Assembly: GCA_020002185.1 (NCBI GenBank)
Contig: CM034543.1
Span: 33,216,290-33,280,289, forward strand
Source: Paraescarpia echinospica
Taxonomy: Eukaryota; Annelida; Polychaeta; Sabellida; Siboglinidae
DNA length: 64,000 nucleotides
Direction: 5' to 3'
In this document: positions 22,102 through 34,019 of the stretch, one piece after another
Position numbering within the stretch: the first letter of the stretch is position 1
Layout of the letters: every line of letters begins with the position of its first letter
Program-made: the position numbers and the translations under genes
Notes under the pieces: generated by a model
Told to the model about the DNA's origin: nothing
Databases searched by the model: none
Seen by the model: the letters and a program-made list of their open reading frames with translations, nothing else

Positions 22102-23367
22102 CAGTGCACTCCAGATAACTCGAATTCACATAAGTTGATTTTCTCTACGCAGGGCTCGACATTAACGCTTGTCCGCTTGTCCGGGACAAGTAATTCCCAA
22201 TGTCGAACGAGTACATTTTCCAGGACACTTCTCTGATGGGACATGTTGATTGAGTCACAGTATTAACGGGGTTGGTGTTGCTAGTACCTTGTTGCATTTG
22301 CGAGTATAATATTACACCTGCACTAAATAAATTGCCGTAAATTAATTATTGTCCTGCCCGGTGGGTGACTGACATTTGAGTCCTTGTGTTGATATATTAA
22401 TGGGTATTAGACATCAAACAAATTGTGCATGTTGCCACGTTAACCCCTTGCTCTGCCCTCTGCTTACGATATACAGCAAAGATTGATATATTGTAGCAAG
22501 TGAATGAAGACTGCCTAAAGCTTTAGGTACAAAGTCATATGCAGACACCTCTGTACTATCCACCCTGATATCACCAGTTACAGAAAGGGACAACTCTTAA
22601 CTAATTAGCAAGTGTTGTATTTGTTTCAAGTTTCATCTGTGAAATAATGTGTGCCTATGCAAAATTCAACATAAAACCTGTCAGAATATATAAAGAGGAG
22701 AGTGTTCCCTGTGTGAGTATTGTATGGACATATATACATTCAAAATAAATGTGTTTAATTTCATAAAAGCATTCAATTGCTTAAATAATTGTTATAGTTG
22801 CAAATATCAACAAAAATACCAGGTAGCATGCAAGGCTAGGTCCAATTACACAACTGTATATGGAATTTATTACTAACTATATTTTGTATTAGTAGCAGAT
22901 ATGATAATTGATAACGTGGTACGTAGTGTTGATTTAAATCAACAATAAAATTCCACGACTCGTTTAGCTTTGCATTTTAATTAGTTACAAGGAGGCACTC
23001 TTTTTCTAGTTTTTAATTAATTAATTAATATAATGTTCTTAAGACTATACTAACTATGTTGAAGGTATACTTCCCGCCAAGTTGTGTTTAGTAAGCCTGT
23101 AACAATGTTCGTAATTTGGAAGTTACAACCCCATAGCCAGTTATGGAAATAACACAGACATTTTATGTTTAAACAATTTTTGGTGGGACTGGACAAGTGC
23201 TTTATGTGAGTTACTGTCAAGCCCTGCTAAGTTAAGTCAATCTTTTCCTCGGTTCTGGGCAAAGGTCCCAATAAGGGGACCTTCTGATAACATTCTAGTT
23301 ATAAAAAATTCCACTTATCAGTATTGTCCTGGGTCCCTGGAGATTCGACCTTATCCAGAGTGCACTG
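22102..23367. mobile_element. TIR element with TA target site, Tc1/mariner-like
   Basis: The ends CAGTGCACTCCAGATAACTC and, inverted, CAGTGCACTCTGGATAAGGT form terminal inverted repeats flanked by TA on each side. A relative is at 29950-30290. A diverged end (GTGGAGTGCATTG) is near 40340. It is interrupted by the nested element at 22150-23226. Confidence 0.7.
22150..23226. mobile_element. Nested ~1.08-kb element with CAGGGCTCGACATTAAC ends
   Basis: The left end CAGGGCTCGACATTAAC and inverted right end CAGGGCTTGACAGTAAC match at 15 of 17 positions. The other host-repeat copy lacks this part, which gives an empty-site comparison. No coding capacity was seen. The ends resemble hAT-type termini; the superfamily is inferred. 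Confidence 0.65.
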
Positions 23368-23960
23368 TATGTTTTCCTTTATTCTTGCTCTAATAATTAA
23401 TGTTGTATATAATCGTACATATAGGCCATTCTCGCGAAAAGTGTACAGTAACGGTAAAATAACATGTCAAAAATAAAAAGTTAATTTTGTATCTTTTTAG
23501 CGTTTTAGAGACCAATTAATATCAAATGTGCTATTCACGTGAAGCAGCGCAACTTGATCTGATATATTATTATATTTTGTTTAATATATTCATGGACATG
23601 TATACTAGAGTGCAGATTTGCTGGTGTCCGAACTTCGTGCATCGTAAAAGGCATAAGACCGTTTTATTTGCAGAAATGTTAACATTTAAGGCACTTTAAC
23701 CGAATGAATCAACATCCTATATATCATGCACAATTGCTTGTATATGAAAGACGACTATATAAAAGAGGACTGTCTGTTCTGTAACTATGAACTGTTTACC
23801 ATGAAGTGCCATGAACCCCAGAATTGTTAGTGAATGTGAAGAGACTGGAACCGAATTCAGTGTTCCCCTCTTTCCACATGGAGGATCGCTGGTTAGTATG
23901 GGGACATCAGTTCATCGTGATTTCAAATTAAGAGAACAATCATAATGTTCTTGGAAGGGG

Positions 23961-25905
23961 AGTAGGGGAAGGGCGGGTAAAGTGGGCCCCTTAAGCGCCG
24001 ATTGACCTACATTTGACATTTATGTACAAAACAGTTTAATTTGTGTTACGTTACCTAGCTATGTATCTTGACTAGGTGTATGCACAGTCTAGTTACTCTA
24101 TCTTAATAAATATAATAAATCAGATGTATTTTTAAAAAGAAACCCATTTTATTATTTTACAACATGTGGAGGCCAAAGTGGGCCCCCTCACAACGCTGTG
24201 CGATGCCACTTAATCGTCGGCGCAAATCTCGCACATAAACCCGCCAAGCTCATACCCGGCACACTCACGGTGTGCCCACTGGCCACACTCCCCGCACTGC
24301 ACCCAGCTTTCGCCTCTTCTGCTGTTGGAATACAATTCCGAACAGTACAGACAAGACGTAGTGTCGATGTTTTCCTTCTTTTACTTCTTTTTCTTTGACG
24401 TTTTCTCAGCTTTCGAGTGCCCTCTCTTCCTTGAACCGTTTGGTTGTTGGCAAGTTACCATTCTCTCCTTGGCCTCGAGTGCTGTCTTCCATGGACTGCC
24501 TGTAATGATGCAGGTCTTCCCTCTCTTTGTGGCTTTTCGCACTGTAGCCTGGTTGATTCTGGGTACCGGCGAAACAACCGTTATTGCGATGTGCGGTGCC
24601 TGCAGATGTGTCGGTAGTGACCCAGACATTACGGTTTTAATTTCAACCGTGACACGGTGGCCCCTCTCAGCAGACGACAGCGAACCAACCTGTTTCTTGC
24701 CCCGACTGGCGATTATCTTCGATGGTCGATTGGGTACAGTCGTTATACCCGTCTCGTCTACGTTGTAGACGCGATCTGGAGTAAACCTCTGCGCGTCTTG
24801 AACCTTTTCCAGTAAATCGAAGAACTCGTTGACGGCTCCCTGGTTGAATGCCCTTGCGCGAGCTGCCAATGTAGGTTCTGGTATTCTCAGGGAAATCGCG
24901 TCTCTGTGGCGAACCATAAAGTCGTAACACCAGTCCTTTCCAGCTTCGCGTTTCCTGCTGTTGAAGTTATGTTGAATCCCATTTGCTTCAGCAAAATCAT
25001 ATGCGACCCGCTTCAGTTGCGATAAAGTGAAACCAAACAGCATGCTCTCCATGAGTTTAATATGGACAACGAGTTCTGACTCCATCGCTGGTGAAAATAC
25101 AGGTCGGAATCTGCCCAAACCCTTTTCTGCCGCAACTGCAAAGTCTCTCTCTCTCTCTTGCATCTTCGTTGCAGGGTGGAGCGGGGAATCCCAAACTGCT
25201 TAGCAGCACGCTTGAGCCCCATTACTTTTCCGCGCACAGCCTCGATAGCCAACTGCATGTTGACAAGATTCCATGTTTGCTGGTTCATTTTTCGTTTATA
25301 CGCACCCATGTATGTCTGTAAAGGAACCAGTTCAAAATGATTTCGCTGACTTGGTTAATGCATTGTAATAATTAATTAATTAACACAAATTTGTGATACA
25401 ACTTATATGATCAAATATACATATCGACATTATCGAAGTCTATACTGATGTTATTGCAACGTCTGCAGTGTAACCACACTGTCCATGATATGCACAGCAT
25501 CTGCGGCCAAAGTGGGCCCCGTGTGTCCCACTTTGGCCTCTGCCAAAGATTATCGGTACGACACCATTTTGGGATTAATGCGTTACTTCACGTCAAATTT
25601 AAACTGCTCATTCAACTAACTATACACTATTGCTATATGGACCACATATATAGTTATATACCCTGACCATTTATGAAAATGTGGAGTTTGTAAGACACGT
25701 CAATTATTTTAAGAAAAGTACCTAAAATAAAAATGTGCTACTCACCGTTTTTAATTCGCGCCTAGCAAACAACTACGACGTTGAATGGTGGCCCCCTGGC
25801 GGGTCTGTAAATACCACTATCGTTGATTTGACTGCATTGCGGTACGCTATGGCAGTGGGGGCCCACTTTGGCCGAGGGGCCCACTTTACCCGTCCTTCCC
25901 CTACT
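23961..25905 (-). mobile_element. Pogo-like DNA transposon, degenerate
   Basis: Thirty-one-bp terminal inverted repeats (AGTAGGGGAAGG.CGGGTAAA, then GTGGGCCCCT) lie at 23961-23991 and 25875-25905, differing at one position. Inside, the motif CAAAGTGGGCCCC recurs near both ends (24172, 25506, 25530 inverted, 25858 inverted). These may be transposase binding sites. The intervening frame is a broken transposase. No clear TA duplication remains. Confidence 0.8.
24210..25309 (-). pseudogene. Pogo/Tigger-type transposase with C-terminal PHD-like finger, broken
   Basis: The N-terminal frame (25013-25309) has a psq-type helix-turn-helix, AAKQFGIPRSTLQRRCKR. It shifts to the main frame (24381-25163), which has a CENP-B-like second DNA-binding region (FNSRKREAGKDWCYDFMVRH) and the first catalytic Asp in VYNVDETGI. 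The DDE core after that is missing: SSAERGHRVTVEIKTV runs straight into a C-terminal basic tail, so the second and third catalytic acids are deleted. After one in-frame TAA at about 24381, a PHD-type zinc finger follows (CLYCSEL, WVQCGECGQWAHRECAG, FMCEICADD) ending at about 24210. It cannot make an active enzyme. Confidence 0.85.
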
Positions 25906-26368
25906 GCCACACACCAAACATTCAGGATTCTGACGTGGCAACTTTCTCACAACAAGCTGGTGGTGAATACCCAAATCGGTCTGACTGAGCTATAATATTT
26001 CTCATCCCACAGTATTGCTGTGGATGAGCAGCATTTCTGCAAGGATCAACATTAAAACCAAGAAACGAAATATATTGGAACTCACACTGATGACCTGCGG
26101 TGTGCTCTAGCTGTAACAAAACATTTCAGAGTTTATCAAAAAGATGCAACTTCAACCATACACAGATATTTTCGTCTGTAGTGTATTGCTTGTTATACGG
26201 GGCCAAGCCATAACTAATGTTAGCGTAACTAATTGCGCTACATAAATATGCATATATTATTATTAATTATGCGACTATAATTTATTGTATTTTATTTCCT
26301 TTTCTCGAGTTTGGCATTTTGAAATGGAGGGGTAACTACGGTTTTGTCGGCTCGATCAAGGAGTAACA

Positions 26369-26557
26369 GTGCCAAAAAGGTTAAATACCGCTGTAGTAGA
26401 GGCTCGACAGGCCCACCCCCAGCTGACACCGACTGCAACACTTGCGTCGGCGTCGGCGGACGTTATGATTCTACTTAATCGAAACGTCACTCGGCTGACG
26501 GCATTGGGAAGCAGAATAAATAAACAGTGCATACGCTTCCTACGCTTATACAAATAG
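26369..26557 (+). other. Unassigned GC-rich open frame
   Basis: This is a 62-residue frame without cysteines, including TALGSRINKQCIRFLRLYK near its end. It is more GC-rich than its surroundings and could be a gene relic or an exon. No family was recognised and the start codon is uncertain. Confidence 0.25.
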
Positions 26558-26619
26558 CTGTCAATATACACATGTCTACACATTGCTTATTTACAATGCC
26601 ATTGCTTGAATCAACTCAC

Positions 26620-26634
26620 CTCGGAATCTGACAT
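26620..26634 (-). other. Candidate first coding exon with CRE promoter
   Basis: On the minus strand ATG-TCA-GAT-TCC-GAG is followed by a consensus donor GTGAGT. A full CRE palindrome TGACGTCA lies at 26649-26656, 15 bp upstream of the ATG. No second exon was identified, so this is only a candidate. Confidence 0.3.
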
Positions 26635-26879
26635 GTTGACTATGTGTGTGACGTCACCAGCCTCTGTGAGTTTCACTGCGCGTGCATGAATATTCATTAT
26701 ACTCGCGCTGCATAATAAATCATCGACGTGGCAGCAAGCTCAACATGATTCGCGTAAACACAATTGTTTATCTGCTTTTTGCGCAGATTTATCTCCAATG
26801 TATATTAGCTTATAAAGAATCGCATTAACAGAGGATACGTGAACCCAGTACACCCATTTCCCTGTAATACTTACTTACT

Positions 26880-27255
26880 TACTTACTTACTTACACCAGC
26901 CATCCACTTAACGTGTTGACATGATGCGTTGTTTCCACTGTTTTCTGTCTGACATTGCAGTCACACAAGTCCCCCTGAAGCCTGTGTCCCTCTGAATGGT
27001 ATATCTAAGAGTCTTGTTAAGGCGCCCTTTTTTCCAAGGGCCCTCGGTTTTCCAAAGGAAAACTCAGTTAGCAAGCCATATATGTCGTTCCCTCACTGTG
27101 GCGGAGATCCGGGGTAGACTGCAGTACATCTTCTGGTTGGTGATATGATCACGCCTGGACACAGTGTCGTGGTTTTTTGCGAAGTAATATTGTGTAAGAA
27201 CCGCCAAATGTGTTATCGAGTGTTTGTGCCAGCGTCCATGGTTCACAACCATATA
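26880..27255 (-). pseudogene. LINE reverse-transcriptase C-terminal relic (RTE-like)
   Basis: Minus-strand translation gives YGCEPWTLAQTLDNTF and, in another stretch, RRDHITNQKMYCSLPRISAT followed by VRERHIWLA. These match the usual C-terminal pattern of LINE polyproteins (YGSESWTL, VSWRDHVTNEQLYGDLPRVS). Several stops break it. Confidence 0.65.
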
Positions 27256-27507
27256 TGAAGATCGTAATATGTGACCATTAATGCCACCGTTGTTGTCATA
27301 ATCATCATCGTCACCATAGCTACCTTCATAATCACTACCACCATCAACAGTTTCTTGTAATTCGTCTTCATAAATATTACCATCACGAGCGGCAATAACT
27401 TGATTGACACTATTAGCACGTCCAACAAATATAACATTCAGTACAAAACATACCTATTTAAACATTGTCGTAGTAAAAAATCAACCATAGCTATTTCGTC
27501 TTTTTAG

Positions 27508-27732
27508 GTCTTGTTTCTCATCGTAACATCCCTGTTGGCAAGACCAGTTTTCGCTGCCAACGTTGGTGTGGTTCGCCGGTGTCGGATGTGCAAGAATGTC
27601 TGCGCGCAAAACTTCATGAAATGCATCAGAGAGTGCAGACGTCCTACTTCCGCTGAACGGTGCAACAGCAAAATGAAAAAGTGTAACGGCAAATGCGAGA
27701 AGAAATTCGGCAGAGACAACTGTTTGAAATAA
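27508..27732 (+). CDS. Secreted cysteine-rich peptide, 3' terminal exon
   Basis: A TTTTTAG acceptor precedes a 74-codon open exon ending in TAA. It encodes a hydrophobic signal-peptide core (LFLIVTSLLARPVFA) with likely cleavage after VFA. The basic mature part has nine cysteines spaced C-x2-C-x3-C-x6-C-x3-C-x8-C-x6-C-x3-C-x8-C. Repeated C-x3-C pairs suggest a helical hairpin held by disulfides. There is no in-frame ATG, so the start codon must be in an upstream exon that was not found. Secreted peptides of this type include antimicrobial, signalling and venom-like families; none was recognised here. It lies on the strand opposite CCDC22, in the segment whose placement is uncertain. Confidence 0.6.
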   Translation, partial: VLFLIVTSLLARPVFAANVGVVRRCRMCKNVCAQNFMKCIRECRRPTSAERCNSKMKKCNGKCEKKFGRDNCLK

Positions 27733-27870
27733 CCATTATGTCTTACTAAGCAAATAATATATGTTAGCCTCCCACCACGTGGGTTAGTGTTGTAACGTTG
27801 TATTATGCATGTGGGGTGCTGATGTACAATCGTTAGAGCGACGATTCGAATTCTAACTCTTAACAAAATG

Positions 27871-27905
27871 TAATTTAATTATATATATATATATATATAT
27901 GTATA
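27871..27905. repeat. AT dinucleotide microsatellite
   Basis: A run of alternating AT follows an AT-rich stretch about 140 bp beyond the cysteine-rich exon. Confidence 0.9.
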
Positions 27906-29400
27906 TGAAACAATGAATGTCTGCTTTTTGACGATGAAGAATATAATTATGTGAAAGAGTAATCCTCGGTGCTGCTTGCAGAGTGAATGAAGTCGAGTTG
28001 TGTAATGTGTAATATGTGCTGGAACATTCTTCATCATATTGTATGAGTTCAGTTTTGCATGTATATGCTATGTGTTTAAATTTAAACATGACAGTTGTCT
28101 TCACATTTTAACTCAAAAGTCATGCCCGAGAACGTCGACACCTTATATACGAAATTAATTGTCTTTATAAAATTAATGTGAAATTAAAGAAACTGCTCAT
28201 CAAGTTGTGTGATTTTTAAGTATCATCAATTGTCATGTGACTTAATCCTTCGGTGTAAATTAAATGGGCATTTTATAATAATGTGTCAGGGCACACATTG
28301 CTGCTTGCATAAGACACATTATCATATGTGATTTTATCATGCTATCTTTAAGACATAATTCCCTTATCTTGATGGACAGTCTTAGTATAGATTATAGCAT
28401 TTCATACATTTTAAATGAATTACTAGTTTATTAATCTGCCATGTGGTAGTGGTCACGCGAGATGCTGTTAACTGTTTCTGCCCCTTTTATGTGAGCTGAG
28501 CAGGACATCCTTTTCATACTGGTGAGTGTCACATAATTTATTAACCAAAGTTATTTTATTTTCGTATAATATTACCATGATATGAAGTATGAAGGAATTG
28601 TGTATTATTTGATGTAGGTTTGATCAACAGGGTTAGTTGATATTTAGAGTTATGACTAGGTTTACTCTCGAGAGTACATGTGACCTTATCTGCTCATGTC
28701 CTTACTGTGGAGAATGTGTTTGTTAGGCTCAGCCTCAAGTCCTGGGACTGGAATGACTGGTGATTAGGGAAAGAAATATACTTGATCGAGGATTTAGTTA
28801 TAACAGAGAAAACATTGTAATTACTATTTAGAACAAGATACAACAACATTATTTAGTCACACATATAGTATACAAGATATTATATGACACAATCAGTAGA
28901 CAACACGTGCAACTCAGTAGATCCTCTAGAAACCCTTAGGGGCTTTTGTCGAGAGCCAGCTAGAGTACAATTACACAATAAAACAAAATAATAAAAATAT
29001 GTTTATAATTAAATGAACAAATAAAGTAGTATGCTACAGTGTAAATTACTGTGAACACACAATAGATGTAATAACCTATAGCAACTAAAAAATCACTATA
29101 AATTACTGCTATGTGAATGTTTACGCAACAGCATATTTACTTTTGTAACATGCATAGCATCATTAAAATTTATGCATGGCATTATTATAATTTACTTATT
29201 TTTCAGTACCAATTGCGAGATTACTGTTTATAATCCATGATACAAAAATGTGACATTATTATTTTCGGTTACTAGCACTAGTGGTAAAAATTCACCACAC
29301 ATTCCAATACACGAACTAATACTATATAATACGTGAACATAAATATGTTTTATGATACTTAATAATACATGATGCTGAATTATTTATACTAATAACATTG
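27906..29400. other. No gene recognised
   Basis: This is AT-rich non-coding sequence. No frames, repeats or RNA genes were identified. Confidence 0.5.
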
Positions 29401-29419
29401 TCTAACATTAACTACAACA

Positions 29420-29520
29420 CAAATACTACTACTACTACTACTACAACTACTACTATTATTACTACAACTACTACTATTATTACTACTACTATTGCTACCA
29501 CCACCAACACCACCACCATT
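29420..29520. repeat. ACT/ATT trinucleotide microsatellite
   Basis: ACTACTACTACTACTAC with interspersed ATT and ACC triplets. The open frame across it, rich in threonine, is a by-product. Confidence 0.9.
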
Positions 29521-29737
29521 AGTTACACAGGGAGAACATTTTTAATTTGTTTAGCTTTCCTACATTTCGTGCAGTTGTTTTGATGCATTATTAATATTAA
29601 TTGTCCAGCTCAAGTGTTCGTATATGTATACTCCTAGACATTTTGTAAATTTACATTATATTATTTTGTTTCAATTTATTGTTATTTCTGCATTGCCTGT
29701 TATTGTATGTTTTCTTTTTGGTGTAAATATTATACAG

Positions 29738-30389
29738 AGCCTAAATATGAGTTAATTAATTCAACACTGTGCAGTTTAGTTATTATATTATGGGATTTAT
29801 CACCAAGTTTACAGCCGGCTAAATGGAAAAGAAATACAAGAGAGCCTTGTTATGCTGATTCAGTCAGACTAAAATCCCAACCCATTACTTTGGCCAACTT
29901 TTAATTTGCATCTACTTAATTACCTATGTGCATTGATCATATACAGTGTACTCCAGATAACTCGAATGTAGGTAGATTTTCGCTAATTTAAGTCAATAGT
30001 TTCCTCTGTCCTGGGCAAAGGTCCCAATAAGGGGACCTTCTGATAACTTTCTATTTATGAGAAGTTCCACTTATCAGAACTGGAGGTTCTCCTATGAAAG
30101 CGGCTGTTATTATCTTAATATGAGTCACATACCCCACCTAATTTGAAATTACACTGCATTTGTATATATGAATATATATGCCTATTCATGTGACGTTAAT
30201 TTGATATTATACATATATTGTAATTCGGGTCTAAATAAAATTGTCTTGTTCTTGTTCTTGTTCTTGACCTTATCCAGTGTGCACTGGATGTTTTCCTTTA
30301 TTATTGCTCTAATAATTAATGTTGTATATATACATATGGGCCATTCTCGCGAAAGGGGGTCCAGTAACGGTAAGGTAACATGTCAAAAA
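29738..30389. repeat. Dispersed repeat segment, copy 2, cut by the gap
   Basis: This aligns with 21893-23470 except for the nested element there. It has its own insertion at about 30085-30265, ending in (GTTCTT) repeats as some LINE tails do. The match runs up to the first N at 30390. Confidence 0.8.
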
Positions 30390-31389
30390 NNNNNNNNNNN
30401 NNNNNNNNNNNNNNNNNNNNNNNNNNNNNNNNNNNNNNNNNNNNNNNNNNNNNNNNNNNNNNNNNNNNNNNNNNNNNNNNNNNNNNNNNNNNNNNNNNNN
30501 NNNNNNNNNNNNNNNNNNNNNNNNNNNNNNNNNNNNNNNNNNNNNNNNNNNNNNNNNNNNNNNNNNNNNNNNNNNNNNNNNNNNNNNNNNNNNNNNNNNN
30601 NNNNNNNNNNNNNNNNNNNNNNNNNNNNNNNNNNNNNNNNNNNNNNNNNNNNNNNNNNNNNNNNNNNNNNNNNNNNNNNNNNNNNNNNNNNNNNNNNNNN
30701 NNNNNNNNNNNNNNNNNNNNNNNNNNNNNNNNNNNNNNNNNNNNNNNNNNNNNNNNNNNNNNNNNNNNNNNNNNNNNNNNNNNNNNNNNNNNNNNNNNNN
30801 NNNNNNNNNNNNNNNNNNNNNNNNNNNNNNNNNNNNNNNNNNNNNNNNNNNNNNNNNNNNNNNNNNNNNNNNNNNNNNNNNNNNNNNNNNNNNNNNNNNN
30901 NNNNNNNNNNNNNNNNNNNNNNNNNNNNNNNNNNNNNNNNNNNNNNNNNNNNNNNNNNNNNNNNNNNNNNNNNNNNNNNNNNNNNNNNNNNNNNNNNNNN
31001 NNNNNNNNNNNNNNNNNNNNNNNNNNNNNNNNNNNNNNNNNNNNNNNNNNNNNNNNNNNNNNNNNNNNNNNNNNNNNNNNNNNNNNNNNNNNNNNNNNNN
31101 NNNNNNNNNNNNNNNNNNNNNNNNNNNNNNNNNNNNNNNNNNNNNNNNNNNNNNNNNNNNNNNNNNNNNNNNNNNNNNNNNNNNNNNNNNNNNNNNNNNN
31201 NNNNNNNNNNNNNNNNNNNNNNNNNNNNNNNNNNNNNNNNNNNNNNNNNNNNNNNNNNNNNNNNNNNNNNNNNNNNNNNNNNNNNNNNNNNNNNNNNNNN
31301 NNNNNNNNNNNNNNNNNNNNNNNNNNNNNNNNNNNNNNNNNNNNNNNNNNNNNNNNNNNNNNNNNNNNNNNNNNNNNNNNNNNNNNNNN
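30390..31389. other. Assembly gap, exactly 1000 N
   Basis: The round length points to a placeholder rather than a measured distance. Open frames reported through it have no meaning. Confidence 0.99.
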
Positions 31390-32012
31390 CGGAGACGCCC
31401 CAGGGACTCATACCTGGAGGGTGAATGGAGAAATGTGAGAGAAGTGAGGGTTGGGGGCAGGGAGACACCCCAGGGACTCACATATCCGGAGGATGAATGG
31501 GGAAGTGCCAGGGAAGTAAGGGGTGGGGGCAGGGAGATGCCCCACGAAACCCATGTACCTGGGGGTGATTGGGGAAGTCTGAGGGAGGTGAGGGTTTTGG
31601 ACAAGGATACGCCCTAACAAAGGGGCCAAACGTACCTGGGTGGGTGAGTCTGGAGGTGAGAGGGAAATGAGGGATGTGGACAGATGACTGGCCAAAATAG
31701 GTAATTACAACTGATAAGACTGGTGGAATTTTGAGGGGGCCTGCTGGCCACTGGATTAACTAACAGTTCCAAGTCTAGGGGCCCACATTAACGACTATCA
31801 CTGGCATAACTAGTAGTGAAACAAATCAAATGGATCGGTATTAATTAAATAAATGGCAAAATGACACTGGTTCATCATTCAAAAAAACAAAACTGGCCAA
31901 TAATGGGTGCAATTGATGCGAATAGTTTCCACGGAAGCCGTTTGCACACTAAAAGGCACACTTGATTATTTCATGACTGGCTAAAATTATTCCTGGCTAA
32001 GGGCCTGCGTAC

Positions 32013-32182
32013 CTGGGGGGTGAGTCTGGAAGCGAGGCTGGCATGGCTCCATTCAATCTCCCACTCCAGCTCTGCCGTGTGTCGTACTGCGTTGCTCTCC
32101 AACAGGGAGGTAGCGATGTCACAATGACGTGGCGGTTGATGACTCACATGTGCAAGATCCGTGTTGTAGTAGCGACGTAACT
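32013..32182 (-). CDS. CCDC22: CCDC22 exon 6 (copy nearer exon 3)
   Basis: Residues 191-247 end in SLASRLTPQ, matching the family SRLPPQ stretch. The acceptor is GTTTCAG and the donor CAG|GTACGC. This copy lies just inside the block that begins at the N gap. A second copy is at 13657-13826. Confidence 0.88.
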
Positions 32183-33087
32183 CTGAAACCATGGCAACAA
32201 TAAGTTATCTACAAAGCAGGGTTGGGTGAAGGACATTTGATAAGTACAATACATTAGGTAAAGTACAAGTACTTTGAAACGTAAACTTCTCATAAGTAAG
32301 TAAATTTATTTCCTCATCCAGATAATATACAACACAATTCAAGAGCAATGTAACACAGATGAGGTGGCTACCAGAGAAGTATAACTTATCGAGCTGGTAG
32401 CCAATTAAATCAAACTCATATAGGTTACTCCCACATACATAATATTACGTATATAAAGGTTATTCAGTGCATTCAATTGCAATAGCTTCAGGTTAACGAC
32501 TTCCGTAAATTAAAGCTAGAGATGTTATACCAATATAAGAGAATTCACAAGCGAATTCCTTACAATATATAATTATATTTAAATTTTTATTATAAAGCTC
32601 CTAGCTTTATGCTTACAAATATTTAGCGTTTTTGAATGTTTAATGTCTACAGGTAGTTTATTCCAAGTACAATTTAAAGTGTGTTAGGTCAAGTAGAAGT
32701 ATATTTCAGTTGTCCTGATCAGTTGATTCAGGTGCCAATTATTAACTATTTATTAATTATTTGTAGATAATCCATAATACATATTTCACACACTTTTTGT
32801 CATATTATTATCAATGTTAAACACCCGTTTTCTAAAACCATAACATCCTTGCACAACAAAGCGTCAAATGTGTCAATAGCATTATTGACAAACTTGCTAC
32901 AATCACTGTCCCTGGTATCCTAGGATCAGTCTATAGATGCATATATTCAATTCATAAACAGCCACTATTGGCACTAATTGCTTACTGGCACTTATTATTT
33001 TGAAATAGGCTTGTTCTCACAGATTGGGCACACGTAAAACTGATTCAGCAACCAACCTCACGTTGAGGCCGCTATTTATAAACTGAC

Positions 33088-33172
33088 CTTTGGGCACTTT
33101 CCTCTGAAGGTCAGCCAGACCTTGTGGAGCACTAATGGACACAGCATGGTACTGGTGCCTTGCACTATTACC
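33088..33172 (-). CDS. CCDC22: CCDC22 exon 5 (copy nearer exon 3)
   Basis: Residues 163-190 lie in the poorly conserved linker. The call rests on phase (enters 0, leaves 1), an open frame, the TTGTAG acceptor and the GTCAGT donor rather than on similarity. The second copy is at 14732-14816. Confidence 0.8.
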
Positions 33173-33813
33173 CTACAAGCAGACAAGAGTCTAGAGTGGC
33201 ACAGTGATTAGGTTCCATAACAGAGATGCTGTATACTGAAGTGTCAACACCAGGACATTCCCCTGGGACATTTTTGGTGTGTCACAGAATTTGTGACCCT
33301 GGCGATACTAGTGTGGCTATAAATTTGATTTTTTAAACAGCTCCTTCAATTTAACAATGGATTATGCAAAATTACAGATTCTCCTTATTGCTTTCAAGAA
33401 CAAATATCAAGACCTGTTCAGTTTGTTTGTTTCAAACATGTATTCAGGATTTCACATGTCATTATCTAAGACATTTTCAAGTGACAGACAAGTAAAATTA
33501 TGGGATTGAGTCTATCAATGAATAACTTTTTTAATACAGAATATAACATTCCATATATAGAAAGAAACACCATTGTGCGTCTTATAAACACACACATATA
33601 ATATATAAGTAATCACATATATTATGCTTTTCTAATCAAAGAAACACACTGTTGAGATCATTATCATTTTGTACCAATATCTCCATATATTGGACATCAA
33701 TTTTTATCATAATTTATTAAATCTCTAATAATTACATTATTAGAACTCTCAATTACAATTTAATTACGTTTAATCATGTATTTCCACAATAAAATGTATA
33801 TGTTGATTAGTAC

Positions 33814-33944
33814 CTCCCGCTGCCACTGGGGTGGCTGACCTCTCCAGCAGATGTCCTTCACCTTGCAATAGTGTGGGGTCCATGGAGCGCAAAGTCGCCT
33901 TGCTACTTCGGCAGCGATTCTACGCCGTAGCAAGGCCATGGAAC
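33814..33944 (-). CDS. CCDC22: CCDC22 exon 4 (copy nearer exon 3)
   Basis: Residues 119-162 include LLRRRIAAEVARRL and APWTPHYCK, aligning with the family stretch after the CH-like domain. The acceptor is GTCCAG and the donor GTACTA. A copy that reads the same lies at 15458-15588. Confidence 0.88.
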
Positions 33945-34019
33945 CTGGACAAAGTAATTACAGGCTTTGATTTTTCTTGTTTTTTATATCAAAATATCCT
34001 ACTTAAAAAGAAACAACAC

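Larger units (their letters stand above)
21890..23470. repeat. Dispersed repeat segment, copy 1 (with nested elements)
   Basis: The segments 21893-22150 and 23227-23470 align with 29738-30389 in order: GCCTAAATATGAGTTAA, TCAACACTGTGCAG, GGTCCCAATAAGGGGACC, CCATTCTCGCGAAA and AACATGTCAAAAA. The part between, 22150-23226, is an insertion missing from the other copy. Confidence 0.8.

Noticed and set aside
27255..27263. A 9-nt candidate first exon (ATG plus two codons, donor GTAATA) for the cysteine-rich peptide
   Set aside because: It would fit in phase, but it lies inside a recognisable LINE coding relic on the other strand and the donor is weak.
30168..31604. Frames of 350-430 codons across the gap
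   Set aside because: Nearly all residues are unknown because of the 1000 Ns.
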